Shown here one piece after another: positions 24,807-34,696 of a stretch of DNA of 64,000 bases (the first letter of the stretch is position 1; the number at the start of each line of letters is the position of its first letter). The position numbers and the translations under genes were made by a program. The notes under the pieces were generated by a model. It ran no database searches. It was not told where the DNA came from and worked only from the letters and a program-made list of their open reading frames with translations. Origin of the DNA: Salinicoccus sediminis (GTDB lineage: Bacteria > Bacillota > Bacilli > Staphylococcales > Salinicoccaceae); NCBI RefSeq assembly GCF_000986795.1, contig NZ_LAYZ01000002.1, forward strand, positions 186,001 to 250,000, written 5' to 3'.

Positions 24807-26018
24807 CTACATCATCCCGGCGAACCAGACTCCAAGCCCGGTGCCGATATAGTTACCGATGATATAGCCGAGTGTACCAATGATCAGAATCGGGCCGACG
24901 AGTTTTGTCCAGCCGCGCGAGATTGCCATGGCTGCGGCGGTTGTCGGACCGCCGATGTTGGCGTTGCTCGACAGGATGATCTCTTCGAGACTGAATTTGA
25001 AGAGTTTCCCGAAAGAGAAGGAAACAATCATGTTGATGAAGACGATGATCGCCGCAAACAGCAGGATCAGCGGTGCATTCTGAATGATCAGTGGTATGGA
25101 CGCCGGGACGCCGATGACCACGAAGAAAATGTATATCAGAAATGTGCCTATTTCCTGCGCGCCGTTTATGCTGCTGAAATATTTGGGGATAAAGGACACG
25201 AGCAGCAGGGTGATCGTCGTGAGCATCAGGTAGTCATCGCCGATGATGCCCCGCAAAACTGTGAGGAAGATGTTTGCATCATCAGGTATGACGTTGGTGA
25301 AAAATTCTGCGAGCTTGAATGATACTGCCACGATGACGAATGAACTGCCCACGGCGAGGGCGATATCGCTGAGTGAAATCTCCTTGCGCTTCCAGTATGA
25401 AGCGGCCTGGTTACCGTTATCGGCACCGTTCTTTTCGATTTCATCGATGTACGGTGTCCTGTAGTTCTTCTTGAAAAATCCGACTGCCGGAATGGCGATG
25501 AGTACAAGGAAGTACAGTGCCATCAGCAGGTTATCCGCCACTACGGTCGATGACACGGTTTCCCCGCCAACATCGAAACGGGTTGCCATTGCGGCGAAGT
25601 TAACTCCGCCGCCTGTGTATGAGCCGGTAAGCATGGCGCCGATCTGATCGACTGCGGGAATGTATTCTTTCAGAAGAAAGAATGCAATGATTGCCCCTGC
25701 GACTGTTCCGATCGAGCTGATCAGGAAGATCATGAGCAGCCGTCCACTCTCCTTCCATATCCTTATGATGTTGGACTGGAAGAGAAGCAGTGGTATGGCA
25801 AGAGGCACAACATATGCCCATACAATGTCATAGGTTGGTGATTCAATAGGTATCACACCAAAGTTTGCAAGAAGCATCGCGCCGACAAGCGCGATGATGG
25901 CACCGGATAGTTTCGATGCCCATTCGAATTTCTGTTCGAGATATATGGAGATTGCCGCCCATCCTACGAGAAATCCCCACAAAAGCCAGCTTTCATCCGG
26001 TGAAATCAAAGAATCCAT
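24807..26018 (-). CDS. DUF819 family membrane protein
   Basis: 403 residues with about ten to eleven membrane segments. LTGSYTGGGVNFAAMA and the C-terminal SSNANIGGPTTAAAMAISRGW are characteristic of DUF819 (YjcL-like) proteins, which resemble secondary transporters with two inverted halves. AAGGGGG precedes the ATG on the minus strand. It is transcribed alone, downstream of tRNA-Ala but separated from it by a terminator. Substrate unknown. Confidence 0.85.
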   Translation of the reverse strand: MDSLISPDESWLLWGFLVGWAAISIYLEQKFEWASKLSGAIIALVGAMLLANFGVIPIESPTYDIVWAYVVPLAIPLLLFQSNIIRIWKESGRLLMIFLISSIGTVAGAIIAFFLLKEYIPAVDQIGAMLTGSYTGGGVNFAAMATRFDVGGETVSSTVVADNLLMALYFLVLIAIPAVGFFKKNYRTPYIDEIEKNGADNGNQAASYWKRKEISLSDIALAVGSSFVIVAVSFKLAEFFTNVIPDDANIFLTVLRGIIGDDYLMLTTITLLLVSFIPKYFSSINGAQEIGTFLIYIFFVVIGVPASIPLIIQNAPLILLFAAIIVFINMIVSFSFGKLFKFSLEEIILSSNANIGGPTTAAAMAISRGWTKLVGPILIIGTLGYIIGNYIGTGLGVWFAGMM

Positions 26019-26103
26019 TATGTATTTCCCCCTTTATGAATCCGATTATAATCGAAAAAGAGGGAGATATCTAATTTTTCAGGCAATAAAATACAGTAAA
26101 AAA

Positions 26104-26138
26104 ATAAGACCGCAGAATCGGAAATCCTGCGGTCTTAT
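26104..26138 (-). terminator. Terminator after tRNA-Ala
   Basis: A 12-bp stem (ATAAGACCGCAG with CTGCGGTCTTAT) is followed on the minus strand by seven T residues. Confidence 0.9.
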
Positions 26139-26147
26139 ATAAAACGA

Positions 26148-26220
26148 TGGAGCCAAGGGGGCTCGAACCCCTGACCTTTGCGCTGCCAGCGCAACGCTCT
26201 CCCAGCTGAGCTATGGCCCC
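26148..26220 (-). tRNA. tRNA-Ala (GGC anticodon)
   Basis: A 73-base cloverleaf on the minus strand. The acceptor GGGGCCA pairs with TGGCTCC, with one G-U pair, and the discriminator is A. The D stem is GCTC/GAGC. The anticodon stem TTGCG/CGCAA closes loop CTGGCAG, giving anticodon GGC. The T arm AGGGG/CCCCT closes TTCGAGC. CCA is not encoded. It is a single gene with its own terminator and no sign of an integrated element beside it. Confidence 0.97.
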
Positions 26221-26278
26221 TATGTATTGAACACATACCCTATTGTAGGACATATCCGGAATTTATTCAATACATTAT

Positions 26279-28183
26279 TCACTTAATAATCTTTTTGATG
26301 AAGTCATGTGGGTCGTCTGCATTGATGAGATTTTTGACTCTATCCGAATCTTCGATGATTTCACCCAGATTGTCATAGACGGACTGCAGATCTTCGTGAC
26401 TTCCTTCTTTGACCATAAGCATGCAGATGAGCTGCACTTTATGTTCCCCCCATGTTACCGGTTTGTCCAGTGTCATGAATGACATGAAAGTTTCCGCAGA
26501 CTGTGGAACAATTGGATGGGGGATGGCGATCAGATTGCCAAATGATGTCGGCAGAACTGCCTCCCGTTCCATGACGGAAGACAGGAAAGAATCGTCGGTC
26601 AGACCCCTGTCCCTGAACCTGTCATCGAAATTGGATAGGACAGCCTCTTTGGAATCCAGCTGCTGTCTGATGAATATGAGGTCTTCCCTGATATAGTCGC
26701 TGAATGCATTGGATTCGTGACGGACGATGAATGTCTCGATTTTCTTCAGGTCACTATCATTCATGATCGCATTCACTTCGATGACCGGCACCGGAACTTC
26801 GGCTTCGATGGGGATGGAGCTGATGATGAAGTCGAGCCCGGAGAGCGGATACTCTCCAAGCTTGTAGTATTGCAGCGTATCCTCAACCTCAAGTGACTGG
26901 CCGAAATGGTTCCTGAGCTTATAGTAGATGAGCTGGGATGTGCCGGCGCCCGATGCACACACGACAATGCATTTTTTCGGTGCGGCTTTCAGTTTGCTGC
27001 GTTCGATTGCACCGCCGATATGCAGGGCGATATAGCCGATTTCATTTTCATCCATCACTGTTTTCGTCTCGGCCTCGATAATCTTGCCCGCGAAAACGGC
27101 AATCTCGAATGCCAATGGATAATGCTTGCGGATGTCTCCGAGCATCGGATTTCTGACATTCATGTTAAAGCGGTGGCGGTTGATGGCAGGTTTCAGATGA
27201 AGCAGCAGGGAAGGCCTGAGCTCCTTATCTTTCCGGATCTGCATGGTGTACTGCCTGTCCACCGCCCTGAGCGTCCGGTCTATGATGCGCTGCAGTTCCC
27301 TGTCATAGCCCTTTTCGATGTCGCTGCCTGTCTGGCTGATGACTTTGGTTCCTGACAGATGGAGCGAGATATAGATGGTCTCATAAGCCGGAAAAGCCAC
27401 GCGGAATAAAGATTCGCACCTGTCGACGATTCTTTTCGCAATTTTTTGTTCCCGGTGGTTCATGAGCGTATTCAATGCCGTATTCTGTTCATCCACCGAG
27501 TGCCCGCCGCGTATCCTGTGCAGTGCAATCGCGATGTGGATGACGAGGTTGTTGATGGCTATGTCCGTAATGACGAGGTTGTTCTCATCAAGTGCTTCTG
27601 TCACCACTTCGTGTATCATGCGGGTTTCTCCGCTGTCGAAATAGGCTGATGCCGGTTCGGATTTGTAGACCCGGTGGTCGAACACATATTGACTCAGGCA
27701 GAATCTCATGTCCATTTCAGTGCCGGATGCATACATGCCGTAGTTTGGCCTGGATTCGATTGCAAGATTGTACTGTGCAAATATATTTTTGACAGCTTTC
27801 AGATCATTCTGCAGCGTCGACCGGCTGATGAAAAGTTCATCTGCGAGGTCATCGGATTTTACATATCTGCCGGCCAGGAGCAGTTCGCATATGATGAAAG
27901 CTACGCGGTCTTCGTGAGAGGATGGTCTTCCGTAAGCATGGCCCGTCGATGATTTCAGAAATGATTTGAAGGCATGGTCGTCATCTATGGCAAGGAGATA
28001 GCCTTTGCCCATGAGAGAGTGGATTTCTGCGCCCTCGCCATTGATTTCTGAATTGATGAGTTTGATATCCTCCCTGATGGTCCGGGCCGTCACATCATTC
28101 AGCCCGGCGAGATGGGCGCCGGACACCGGGAAGTCATATTTCATCAGTTCCTGTACAATCGCCTGCTGCCTTGGTTCCAACAT
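26279..28183 (-). CDS. licR: LicR-type PRD transcriptional activator
   Basis: 634 residues with the full multidomain order: N-terminal HTH_11/Mga-like DNA-binding region (1-150), two PTS regulation domains (about 170-390), an EIIB-like domain with CIVVCASGAGTSQL near 410, and an EIIA-like domain with NLIAIPHPIVPQS near 550. Phosphorylation of PRD histidines by HPr and the lic EII proteins would tune activity. It lies directly downstream of a beta-glucoside PTS operon on the same strand, past a hairpin, and most likely activates that operon at the palindrome 31712-31731. Confidence 0.9.
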   Translation of the reverse strand: MLEPRQQAIVQELMKYDFPVSGAHLAGLNDVTARTIREDIKLINSEINGEGAEIHSLMGKGYLLAIDDDHAFKSFLKSSTGHAYGRPSSHEDRVAFIICELLLAGRYVKSDDLADELFISRSTLQNDLKAVKNIFAQYNLAIESRPNYGMYASGTEMDMRFCLSQYVFDHRVYKSEPASAYFDSGETRMIHEVVTEALDENNLVITDIAINNLVIHIAIALHRIRGGHSVDEQNTALNTLMNHREQKIAKRIVDRCESLFRVAFPAYETIYISLHLSGTKVISQTGSDIEKGYDRELQRIIDRTLRAVDRQYTMQIRKDKELRPSLLLHLKPAINRHRFNMNVRNPMLGDIRKHYPLAFEIAVFAGKIIEAETKTVMDENEIGYIALHIGGAIERSKLKAAPKKCIVVCASGAGTSQLIYYKLRNHFGQSLEVEDTLQYYKLGEYPLSGLDFIISSIPIEAEVPVPVIEVNAIMNDSDLKKIETFIVRHESNAFSDYIREDLIFIRQQLDSKEAVLSNFDDRFRDRGLTDDSFLSSVMEREAVLPTSFGNLIAIPHPIVPQSAETFMSFMTLDKPVTWGEHKVQLICMLMVKEGSHEDLQSVYDNLGEIIEDSDRVKNLINADDPHDFIKKIIK

Positions 28184-28218
28184 TTTTGATCACCTTTTCC
28201 TCATCCCTTTGTAAAGAA

Positions 28219-28241
28219 AAGCCCGGAGGAGATCCGGGCTT
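28219..28241 (-). terminator. Terminator between the GH1 gene and licR
   Basis: AAGCCCGG and CCGGGCTT form an eight-base stem with a seven-base loop; on the minus strand TTCTTT follows. It separates the structural operon from the regulator, perhaps with partial read-through. Confidence 0.8.
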
Positions 28242-28250
28242 CAGACAATT

Positions 28251-29645
28251 CTATTCATCGAAGCCGTGAGCCTCGGATACTGCCTTGATCCAGCGGCCGG
28301 ATTTTTTGATCGTACGCTTCTGCGTTTCGATATCAACGGAAATGAATCCGTATCTGTTCTTATAGGCATTCGACCAGGACCAGTTGTCCATTGTTGTCCA
28401 CATATGGTATCCCCGCACGTTCGCACCTTCCTGATGAGCCCTGTGAACCCACTTCAGATGCTCTTTGACGAAGTCAATCCTGTAGTCATCCTGGATTTCA
28501 CCGTTTTCGATGAACCGTTCCTCGTTCTGTACGCCCATGCCGTTTTCTGAAATGAAGGATTCGATATTGCCGTAGTTCTCCTTCAGGTTGATCAGTATGT
28601 CATAGATTCCTTTTTCGTAGATTTCCCATCCGCGGTATTCGTTCATCTTCCTGCCCGGCATTACATATGCATCGAAGTACCATTCTGGCAGGAATGGACC
28701 GTCCGGGTTTGGAACGTGCTCTTTCGCCTTCACCCGTCTTGGCTGGTAGTAGTTCACCCCGAGTATGTCAACGGTATTTTCTCTGAGCAGGGTTTCGTCA
28801 TCCGGCTCAGCAGTGGGCGCAAGGCCATGCAGTTTCACGATTTCCTTCAGTTTTTCCGGGTAGCTGCCCAACACGGAAGGATCGAGGAAGCTTCTGTTGA
28901 AGAAGAGGTCGGCCGCTTCCGACGCCTTCAGGTCCGCAGGGTTCCGGCTTCTCGGATAGGAAGGTGTGAGGTTGAGTATGATGCCGATTTTCCCGTCTGT
29001 CCCATCCATTTCGTGGAATGCCTTCACGGCTTTCGCACTGGCGACTGCCGTATTGTATGCAACTTGAACCGCCGCTTTGGCATCCACTTTGTTAGGGTAG
29101 TGGAAGTCATAGAGATAGCCGCCCTCCACCGGCACGATAGGCTCGTTGAATGTAAACCACTTGGAAACCTTGTCACCGAACAGTTTGAAAGCGGTCTTTG
29201 CATATGCTTCATATGCATCCACCGTCTCCCGCGCTTCCCATCCGCCTTTTTCCTGAAGCGCCATCGGCATATCGAAATGGTAGAGATTGACGAATGGTTC
29301 GATGCCATGATTGAGAAGTTCATCAATCAGATCGTCATAGAAGTCAACCGCTTTCTGATTTACCTCGCCGGTGCCTCCCGGGATGAGTCGCGACCATGAG
29401 AATGAAATCCTGAATGTATTGTGTCCGATATCTCTGATCAGTCTGACATCCTCTTTATACTTATTCAGGAAATCGGAAGTCACCCCAGGGCCGATATTCT
29501 GGTAGAAACGGTTGGGTTCTGTCCCATACCAGTGATCCCAGATGGATCTCCCTTTACCATCGTCCTCGCCGGTGCCTTCTATCTGAGTGGCGGAAGTGGC
29601 ACTCCCCCACCAGAAATCCTGTGGAAACTGATATTTTACTGCCAT
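28251..29645 (-). CDS. bglA: GH1 6-phospho-beta-glucosidase
   Basis: 464 residues from ATG 29645, behind GGGGG; an ATG at 29666 is less well placed. The family-1 fold opens with FPQDFWWGSATSATQIEG. The acid/base glutamate is in WFTFNEPIV and the nucleophile in FISENGMG. It hydrolyses phosphorylated beta-glucosides such as cellobiose-6-phosphate imported by the PTS encoded upstream. The gene follows EIIA by four bases. In Bacillus subtilis the lic enzyme LicH belongs to a different family (GH4), so this is a GH1 replacement in a lic-type layout. Confidence 0.92.
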   Translation of the reverse strand: MAVKYQFPQDFWWGSATSATQIEGTGEDDGKGRSIWDHWYGTEPNRFYQNIGPGVTSDFLNKYKEDVRLIRDIGHNTFRISFSWSRLIPGGTGEVNQKAVDFYDDLIDELLNHGIEPFVNLYHFDMPMALQEKGGWEARETVDAYEAYAKTAFKLFGDKVSKWFTFNEPIVPVEGGYLYDFHYPNKVDAKAAVQVAYNTAVASAKAVKAFHEMDGTDGKIGIILNLTPSYPRSRNPADLKASEAADLFFNRSFLDPSVLGSYPEKLKEIVKLHGLAPTAEPDDETLLRENTVDILGVNYYQPRRVKAKEHVPNPDGPFLPEWYFDAYVMPGRKMNEYRGWEIYEKGIYDILINLKENYGNIESFISENGMGVQNEERFIENGEIQDDYRIDFVKEHLKWVHRAHQEGANVRGYHMWTTMDNWSWSNAYKNRYGFISVDIETQKRTIKKSGRWIKAVSEAHGFDE

Positions 29646-29649
29646 TATA

Positions 29650-29970
29650 TTACCCCCTGCTTCCATTTTTGTACAGTTCTATAAACTCGATTGCCATATC
29701 TCTCACAGTCATTGCATTCATCAGGTGATCCTGGGAGTGTACCAGGATCACATTGACCGAGGCCCCTTCGCCCCTGGCTTCCAGCTGGAGCAGTTCGGTC
29801 TGATGGTTATGTGCCTTTCCGAGCTCTGTGTTTGCATCTTCAATCAGTTGATCCGCTTTCTCAAAATCACCCTCTTTGGCATGCTGTATCGCTTCCATGG
29901 CATTCGATCTGCCGTTGCCGCCGTATAGAATGATCTGGAACGCTATTTCATTGATTTTTTCCATATCCAT
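29650..29970 (-). CDS. licA: PTS lactose/cellobiose family EIIA
   Basis: 106 residues from ATG 29970, placed by AGAGG eight bases upstream (a GTG at 29979 touches that site). IILYGGNGRSNAMEAIQHAK and LLVHSQDHLMNAMTVRD-type sequence near residues 74-90 (VNVILVHSQDHLMNA) are typical; the histidine in HSQDH is the phosphorylated residue. It forms a trimer of three-helix bundles in the family. It passes phosphate from HPr to the EIIB encoded at 31321. Confidence 0.9.
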   Translation of the reverse strand: MDMEKINEIAFQIILYGGNGRSNAMEAIQHAKEGDFEKADQLIEDANTELGKAHNHQTELLQLEARGEGASVNVILVHSQDHLMNAMTVRDMAIEFIELYKNGSRG

Positions 29971-30008
29971 ATTTTTCACCTCTCGAGCGTCAGAAAGACT
30001 GTCTTCGC

Positions 30009-31301
30009 TTAGTTTTCTTCATTTTCGGCAGATTTTTCACTTTCGTAATACTGTTTATCCATCACTTTGAGGAACGGCCACCAGATGACCATCACAATTG
30101 CCAGGTTGACGGCCTGCAGTGCAGCACCCTGCCATGCGTTGCCGGTTGCCAGGAATCCGCTCAGAAGCGGCGGTGTCGTCCACGGCACGATGATGCCTGC
30201 AGGTTTTGGCACAATTCCGAGTGACATCGAATAATATGTGACGATCGTTACGACAACCGGTGCCACGAGCCATGGCACCAGAATCAATGGGTTCATGACA
30301 ATCGGCAGGCCGAAGATGATCGGTTCGTTCACATTGAATATGCCGGCCGGCGCCCCGAGTTTGCCCAGTTCCTTGAGCTGTCTGCTTTTTCCGATGGCGA
30401 ATATGAGGATGATGACCGCAAGAGTCATTCCTGTACCGCCCATACCGACCAGGAACGTGTCGATGAACTGCTTTGTAATGACGTTCGGCAGTTCCTGTCC
30501 ATTCTGGAATGCCTGCAGGTTCTGGTCATTCAAAGCATACCAGATCGGGTCGAACACGGAGTTGACGATGATCTGTCCATGCAGTCCGAAAAACCAGAAC
30601 AGCTGGATGAACAGCACTGCAACAATCGTCGCCGGCAGTCCGCTGCCGAGCACCGTCAGCGGTTCCTGGATGATTGAATAGATGAAAGTCTGTGCCGTTT
30701 CAAAGTTGGTGATGCTGAACAGGAACCGGATCAGCAGGAATACCGAGAGCGTCAGTGTAATAGGTATCAATGCACTGAATGATTTGGACACCGCACCGGG
30801 AACACCGGAAGGCATCTTGATCGCCCAGCCTCTGTTTACGAAGAAACGGTACAGTTCAGCGGACACGAAAGCAGTGATGATACCAAGGAACATCCCTTCG
30901 GCCCCAAGCACCGATGTCGGAATGACACCGGTGGTATCTTCAAGCGTCTGTGGTGTAAGGATCAGGAAAGCCGCGAGTGCGACAACACCGCCGTATATCG
31001 ATTCAAGACCGTAGGATTCGGTCAATTTATATCCGATGCCGATAATGACGAACAATCCCATTATGCTGAGAGTTGCAGCTGAAGCCGGCCCCAGCGCGTT
31101 CTGGTAGGCGGCGAACGCCTCTTCGCCAATCAGCATATCCAGAAACGGAAAGTTCGCAATGACGACGAATATCGAACCGAAGATGATCAGCGGAAGAGCG
31201 ACCATGAAACCGTCGCGCAGCGCCGTCAGATATCTGTTATTGTTCAGCTTGTCTGCAATAGGCAGCAGTACCCCTTCAAGAAAACTCATGAATCTATTCA
31301 T
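30009..31301 (-). CDS. licC: PTS cellobiose-family EIIC
   Basis: 430 residues from ATG 31301 (GGGGTGG upstream; GTG 31310 is an alternative). The protein has about ten membrane segments and opens with MNRFMSFLEGVLLPIADKL. NVNEPIIFGLPIVMNP contains the conserved NEP motif of the lactose/cellobiose EIIC family. It forms the sugar channel for beta-glucosides or cellobiose. It lies between EIIB and EIIA genes on the minus strand, giving the order B-C-A-GH1-regulator. Confidence 0.92.
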   Translation of the reverse strand: MNRFMSFLEGVLLPIADKLNNNRYLTALRDGFMVALPLIIFGSIFVVIANFPFLDMLIGEEAFAAYQNALGPASAATLSIMGLFVIIGIGYKLTESYGLESIYGGVVALAAFLILTPQTLEDTTGVIPTSVLGAEGMFLGIITAFVSAELYRFFVNRGWAIKMPSGVPGAVSKSFSALIPITLTLSVFLLIRFLFSITNFETAQTFIYSIIQEPLTVLGSGLPATIVAVLFIQLFWFFGLHGQIIVNSVFDPIWYALNDQNLQAFQNGQELPNVITKQFIDTFLVGMGGTGMTLAVIILIFAIGKSRQLKELGKLGAPAGIFNVNEPIIFGLPIVMNPLILVPWLVAPVVVTIVTYYSMSLGIVPKPAGIIVPWTTPPLLSGFLATGNAWQGAALQAVNLAIVMVIWWPFLKVMDKQYYESEKSAENEEN

Positions 31302-31320
31302 AATTTCCACCCCGTATTAT

Positions 31321-31629
31321 TTACTTTTCGGCAAGTTCAAGTGCACGTTTCAAAACAGCCTCTCCGTCCACACGGCCATATGCAACAGAATCGATCACTT
31401 CGACCGGGACATCGTATTCACCAGCTGCCTTGGAGAATTTCTTCTGCATGAAGCGCATCTGCGGTCCGATGAGCAGAACATCTGCCGTCGGCAGGTCGGC
31501 AATCGCCTTGTCCTGTCCGACCGCCCAGATCTTTACATCCGCACCGAGCGAATCTGCAGCACTTTCCATTTTTGAAACCAAAAGACTTGTTGACATACCT
31601 GATGAACAGGCGAGTAAAATATTCTTCAT
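31321..31629 (-). CDS. licB: PTS lactose/cellobiose family EIIB
   Basis: 102 residues. MKNILLACSSGMSTSLLV contains the phosphocysteine Cys8 in the CSSGMST loop. ADVLLIGPQMRFM is the conserved central strand. AGGAGG precedes the ATG. It is the first gene of the lic-type operon, downstream of a cre box and a 20-bp palindrome. Confidence 0.93.
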   Translation of the reverse strand: MKNILLACSSGMSTSLLVSKMESAADSLGADVKIWAVGQDKAIADLPTADVLLIGPQMRFMQKKFSKAAGEYDVPVEVIDSVAYGRVDGEAVLKRALELAEK

Positions 31630-31682
31630 GTTAAAATCCTCCTGAAATTTTGATTGTTATATAACTGTCTTACACTTTAAAT

Positions 31683-31696
31683 TAAAAGCGCTTACA
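31683..31696. promoter_or_regulatory. cre box of the lic operon
   Basis: On the minus strand TGTAAGCGCTTTTA matches 13 of 14 positions of the CcpA consensus, about 55 bases before licB. It is identical to the box at 41004-41017. Confidence 0.7.
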
Positions 31697-31711
31697 TTTG
31701 AATCGGGATAA

Positions 31712-31731
31712 TTTCCTCCATGTGGCGGAAA
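31712..31731. promoter_or_regulatory. Candidate LicR operator palindrome
   Basis: TTTCCTCC-ATGT-GGCGGAAA is a 20-bp inverted repeat with one mismatch, just upstream of the cre box and the licB gene. Its position suits an activator such as LicR. The 309-base gap 31630-31938 otherwise holds the licB leader and, divergently, the csoR promoter; no convincing gene lies in it. Confidence 0.5.
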
Positions 31732-31871
31732 CGTTTGAAATCCTGATTGGGATATTTATTCAGTACTTAAATAAAACAGTCTGGCGCTGCCTGCAGCCCC
31801 GGAGCACATGTTGTGTGATGCCGTTCGCCGAACTGGAATTTTCAATCGATGGGAAAAAAGGATTAAAATAC

Positions 31872-31900
31872 TTGAATTTTATACCCTATGGGGGTATAAT
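31872..31900 (+). promoter_or_regulatory. csoR-copA promoter with CsoR operator
   Basis: TTGAAT (31872-31877), 17 bases and TATAAT (31895-31900) form the promoter. TATACCCTATGGGGGTATA at 31880-31898 fits the CsoR operator type (TACCC-N-GGGTA core with a GC-rich centre) and overlaps the spacer and -10, so bound CsoR would block transcription until copper is present. Confidence 0.8.
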
Positions 31901-31938
31901 GGAAATACAATATAAAACGTAACCAGAGAAGGTGAGGG

Positions 31939-32247
31939 ATGGACATGTCAGAACATTTACAGGAATTTGCCACGGAGCCGAGGACCAATGAAGAGAAGGA
32001 CAGAATGCTGAATCGCTTGAAACGGATCGAGGGCCAGGTCCGGGGTATACAGAAGATGGTCGATGAAGACCGCTATTGTGTCGATATACTTGTGCAGATC
32101 AGCGCGATTCAATCTGCTTTGAAAAACGTTGGCTACAACGTGACCGAAAGGCACATGAAGCACTGTGTCACAGATGCGGTTGAAAAAGGTGAAGGTGCCG
32201 AATCAATCGAGGAGCTGATGGCCGTCTTAAAACAGTTTTCAAAATAG
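31939..32247 (+). CDS. csoR: CsoR copper-sensing repressor
   Basis: 102 residues of the DUF156 all-helical family. Cys47, His72 and Cys76 form the C-H-C copper(I) site seen in Bacillus CsoR. RLKRIEGQVRGIQKMV is the conserved DNA-contact helix region. GAAGGTGAGGG precedes the ATG. It is the first gene of csoR-copA-copZ and has its operator in the upstream promoter. Copper binding would release the repressor. Confidence 0.93.
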   Translation: MDMSEHLQEFATEPRTNEEKDRMLNRLKRIEGQVRGIQKMVDEDRYCVDILVQISAIQSALKNVGYNVTERHMKHCVTDAVEKGEGAESIEELMAVLKQFSK

Positions 32248-32276
32248 GAAATGGCAGATGACAGGGAGGGAAACAA

Positions 32277-34661
32277 TTGTCCAATGATAAAAATGTAACT
32301 TTGAATATCACCGGCATGACGTGTGCGTCATGTTCGAATCGTATTGAAAAAGTGTTGAATAAAATGGATGATGTGGATGCCAAAGTCAATCTGGCGACAG
32401 AAAAAGCATCAGTGGCGTACGATCCTGAAAAAATTCAGCTCGATGACATTACGGATAAAATATCGAACCTCGGATATGGAGTGGAAATGGATGAAGTGGA
32501 ATTTGACATTACCGGCATGACGTGTGCAGCATGTTCCACCCGAATCGAGAAGGTACTGAACAAAACAGAAGGTGTATCCAACGCCTCCGTCAACCTGACG
32601 ACGGAAAATGCAATCATCAAATATAATTCAAATGTTGTATCCGAGAAAGCTCTGATCGACAGGATAAACAATCTGGGATATGGTGCCGGGCAAAAGCAGG
32701 GCACTGAGGAAAAGGGATCCAAAAAGGAGCGGGAACTCACAAGGATGAAGTGGAAGGTCATCATCTCCGCACTGTTATCCCTGCCACTCCTTGTCACGAT
32801 GCTTGATCACCTTTTCGGCATCAATCTGCCGGCGATTTTCATGAATCCATGGTTCCAGCTGGCTTTCGCAACACCTGTACAATTCATTTTGGGCTGGCAG
32901 TTCTATGTCGGTGCATATAAGAACCTGAAAAATTTCACTGCGAACATGGATGTGCTCGTTGCGATGGGGACAAGCGCCGCTTTCATATTCAGTTTATATG
33001 AAACGTATAAATGGATGGCCGGCGCCACCATGCATCCCCATCTTTACTTTGAAACCAGTGCAATCATCATCACGCTCATCCTGTTCGGCAAGTATTTGGA
33101 AACACGGGCAAAAACAAAAACAACGGGTGCCATCAAAGAACTGCTGAACCTGCAGGCAAAAGAAGCACGCGTGATCCGGGATGGCGTGGAACAGATGATT
33201 CCGGCAGAAGATGTAATTGAAGGAGATCGACTCATCGTCAAACCGGGTGAAAAATTCCCTGTGGACGCAATGGTTGTCAAAGGGCGTACTTCCGTGGACG
33301 AATCCATGATTACCGGCGAATCGATACCGGTCGAAAAGGCGGCGGATGATAATGTCATTGGTGCGACGACCAACCAGAACGGTACAGTTGAAATCCTGGC
33401 AACCAAAGTAGGAAAAGAAACGGCTCTCCAATCCATCATCAAAGTAGTGGAAGAGGCACAGGGCAAGAAGGCCCCGATCCAGAGAATGGCGGATCTGATT
33501 TCCGGTTACTTCGTACCGATTGTCATCGGTATAGCGGTTGTCACCTTCCTGGTGTGGTACTTCCTGGTCAGCCCCGGAAATATGGAAGCTGCACTGGTCG
33601 CATCCATCTCAGTACTTGTGATCGCCTGCCCATGCGCCCTTGGACTGGCTACACCGACCTCAATCATGGTGGGGACCGGTAAAGGTGCGGAGAACGGGAT
33701 TTTATTCAAGGGCGGGGAACACCTGGAAAAAACACATTCCCTCAATGCAATCATCATGGATAAGACGGGTACGATCACCAAGGGCAGGCCGGAAGTCACT
33801 GATTTCACAGGTGACGACGACACACTCCGACTGCTCGCTTCTGCAGAGAAAGGGTCAGAACACCCACTTGCCGAAGCAATTGTAAGCTATGCAACGGAAC
33901 ACGATATAGAACTCGCCGATGTGGACGACTTCAATGCGATCCCCGGGCGCGGCATCGAAGCTGTGATTGACGGCAGGCGTATTCTTGTCGGCACGCGTAA
34001 ACTGATGGCAGAGAACAACATGGACACTGGAGACCTGGAAGACAGCATGAGCCAATTCGAGCATGATGGCAAAACTGCCATGATCATCTCCGTGGATGGG
34101 CGGGTGAAAGGTATTGTAGCCGTGCAGGACACCGTGAAGGAAACTGCAAAGGAAGCGATCAAATCCCTCCATGACCAGGGCCTTGAAATCATCATGCTGA
34201 CAGGGGACAATGGCAGTACCGCTTCGGCAATTGCCAGACAGGTCAATATAGATACAGTCATTGCTGAAGTGCTCCCTGAAGAAAAAGCAGCCCAGGTCAG
34301 GAAAGTGCAGGATGAAGGGAAAGTGGTTGCGATGGTCGGCGACGGCGTCAATGATGCACCGGCACTCGCTACAGCAGACATCGGCATCGCCATCGGCACT
34401 GGGACCGAAGTTGCCATCGAAGCGGCAGATATCACGATTCTCGGGGGAGAGTTGACGCTGATTCCAAAAGCGATCAACCTAAGCCACAGGACAATCCGGA
34501 ATATCAAGCAGAATCTGTTCTGGGCATTCGCCTACAATACAGCAGGCATCCCGATTGCTGCACTCGGTTTCCTGGCACCATGGGTGGCCGGTGCTGCAAT
34601 GGCATTCAGTTCGGTCAGCGTAGTAACCAATTCGCTCCGTCTCAAACGTGTTAAGGTATAA
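32277..34661 (+). CDS. copA: Copper-exporting P1B-type ATPase
   Basis: 794 residues from TTG 32277, with GGGAGGG just upstream. Two N-terminal heavy-metal domains carry GMTCASC (Cys16, Cys19) and GMTCAAC (near 80-86). The membrane CPC motif is in [11 protein letters not shown], the phosphorylation site is DKTGTITKG, the HP motif is in SEHPLAEAI, and [11 protein letters not shown] closes the ATP-binding domain. It pumps copper(I) out of the cell. The gene lies 29 bases after csoR and 35 before copZ. Confidence 0.95.
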   Translation: MSNDKNVTLNITGMTCASCSNRIEKVLNKMDDVDAKVNLATEKASVAYDPEKIQLDDITDKISNLGYGVEMDEVEFDITGMTCAACSTRIEKVLNKTEGVSNASVNLTTENAIIKYNSNVVSEKALIDRINNLGYGAGQKQGTEEKGSKKERELTRMKWKVIISALLSLPLLVTMLDHLFGINLPAIFMNPWFQLAFATPVQFILGWQFYVGAYKNLKNFTANMDVLVAMGTSAAFIFSLYETYKWMAGATMHPHLYFETSAIIITLILFGKYLETRAKTKTTGAIKELLNLQAKEARVIRDGVEQMIPAEDVIEGDRLIVKPGEKFPVDAMVVKGRTSVDESMITGESIPVEKAADDNVIGATTNQNGTVEILATKVGKETALQSIIKVVEEAQGKKAPIQRMADLISGYFVPIVIGIAVVTFLVWYFLVSPGNMEAALVASISVLVIACPCALGLATPTSIMVGTGKGAENGILFKGGEHLEKTHSLNAIIMDKTGTITKGRPEVTDFTGDDDTLRLLASAEKGSEHPLAEAIVSYATEHDIELADVDDFNAIPGRGIEAVIDGRRILVGTRKLMAENNMDTGDLEDSMSQFEHDGKTAMIISVDGRVKGIVAVQDTVKETAKEAIKSLHDQGLEIIMLTGDNGSTASAIARQVNIDTVIAEVLPEEKAAQVRKVQDEGKVVAMVGDGVNDAPALATADIGIAIGTGTEVAIEAADITILGGELTLIPKAINLSHRTIRNIKQNLFWAFAYNTAGIPIAALGFLAPWVAGAAMAFSSVSVVTNSLRLKRVKV

Positions 34662-34696
34662 TATGCTACAAATTTTCATTAGGAGGAATCATAGTT

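Noticed and set aside
26148-26220. tRNA-Ala as an integration site
   Set aside because: No integrase gene and no duplicated tRNA 3' end were seen on either side.
31698-31922. 74-codon frame between licB and csoR
   Set aside because: It runs through the LicR palindrome and the CsoR operator, starts on TTG without a good ribosome binding site, and has no recognisable features.
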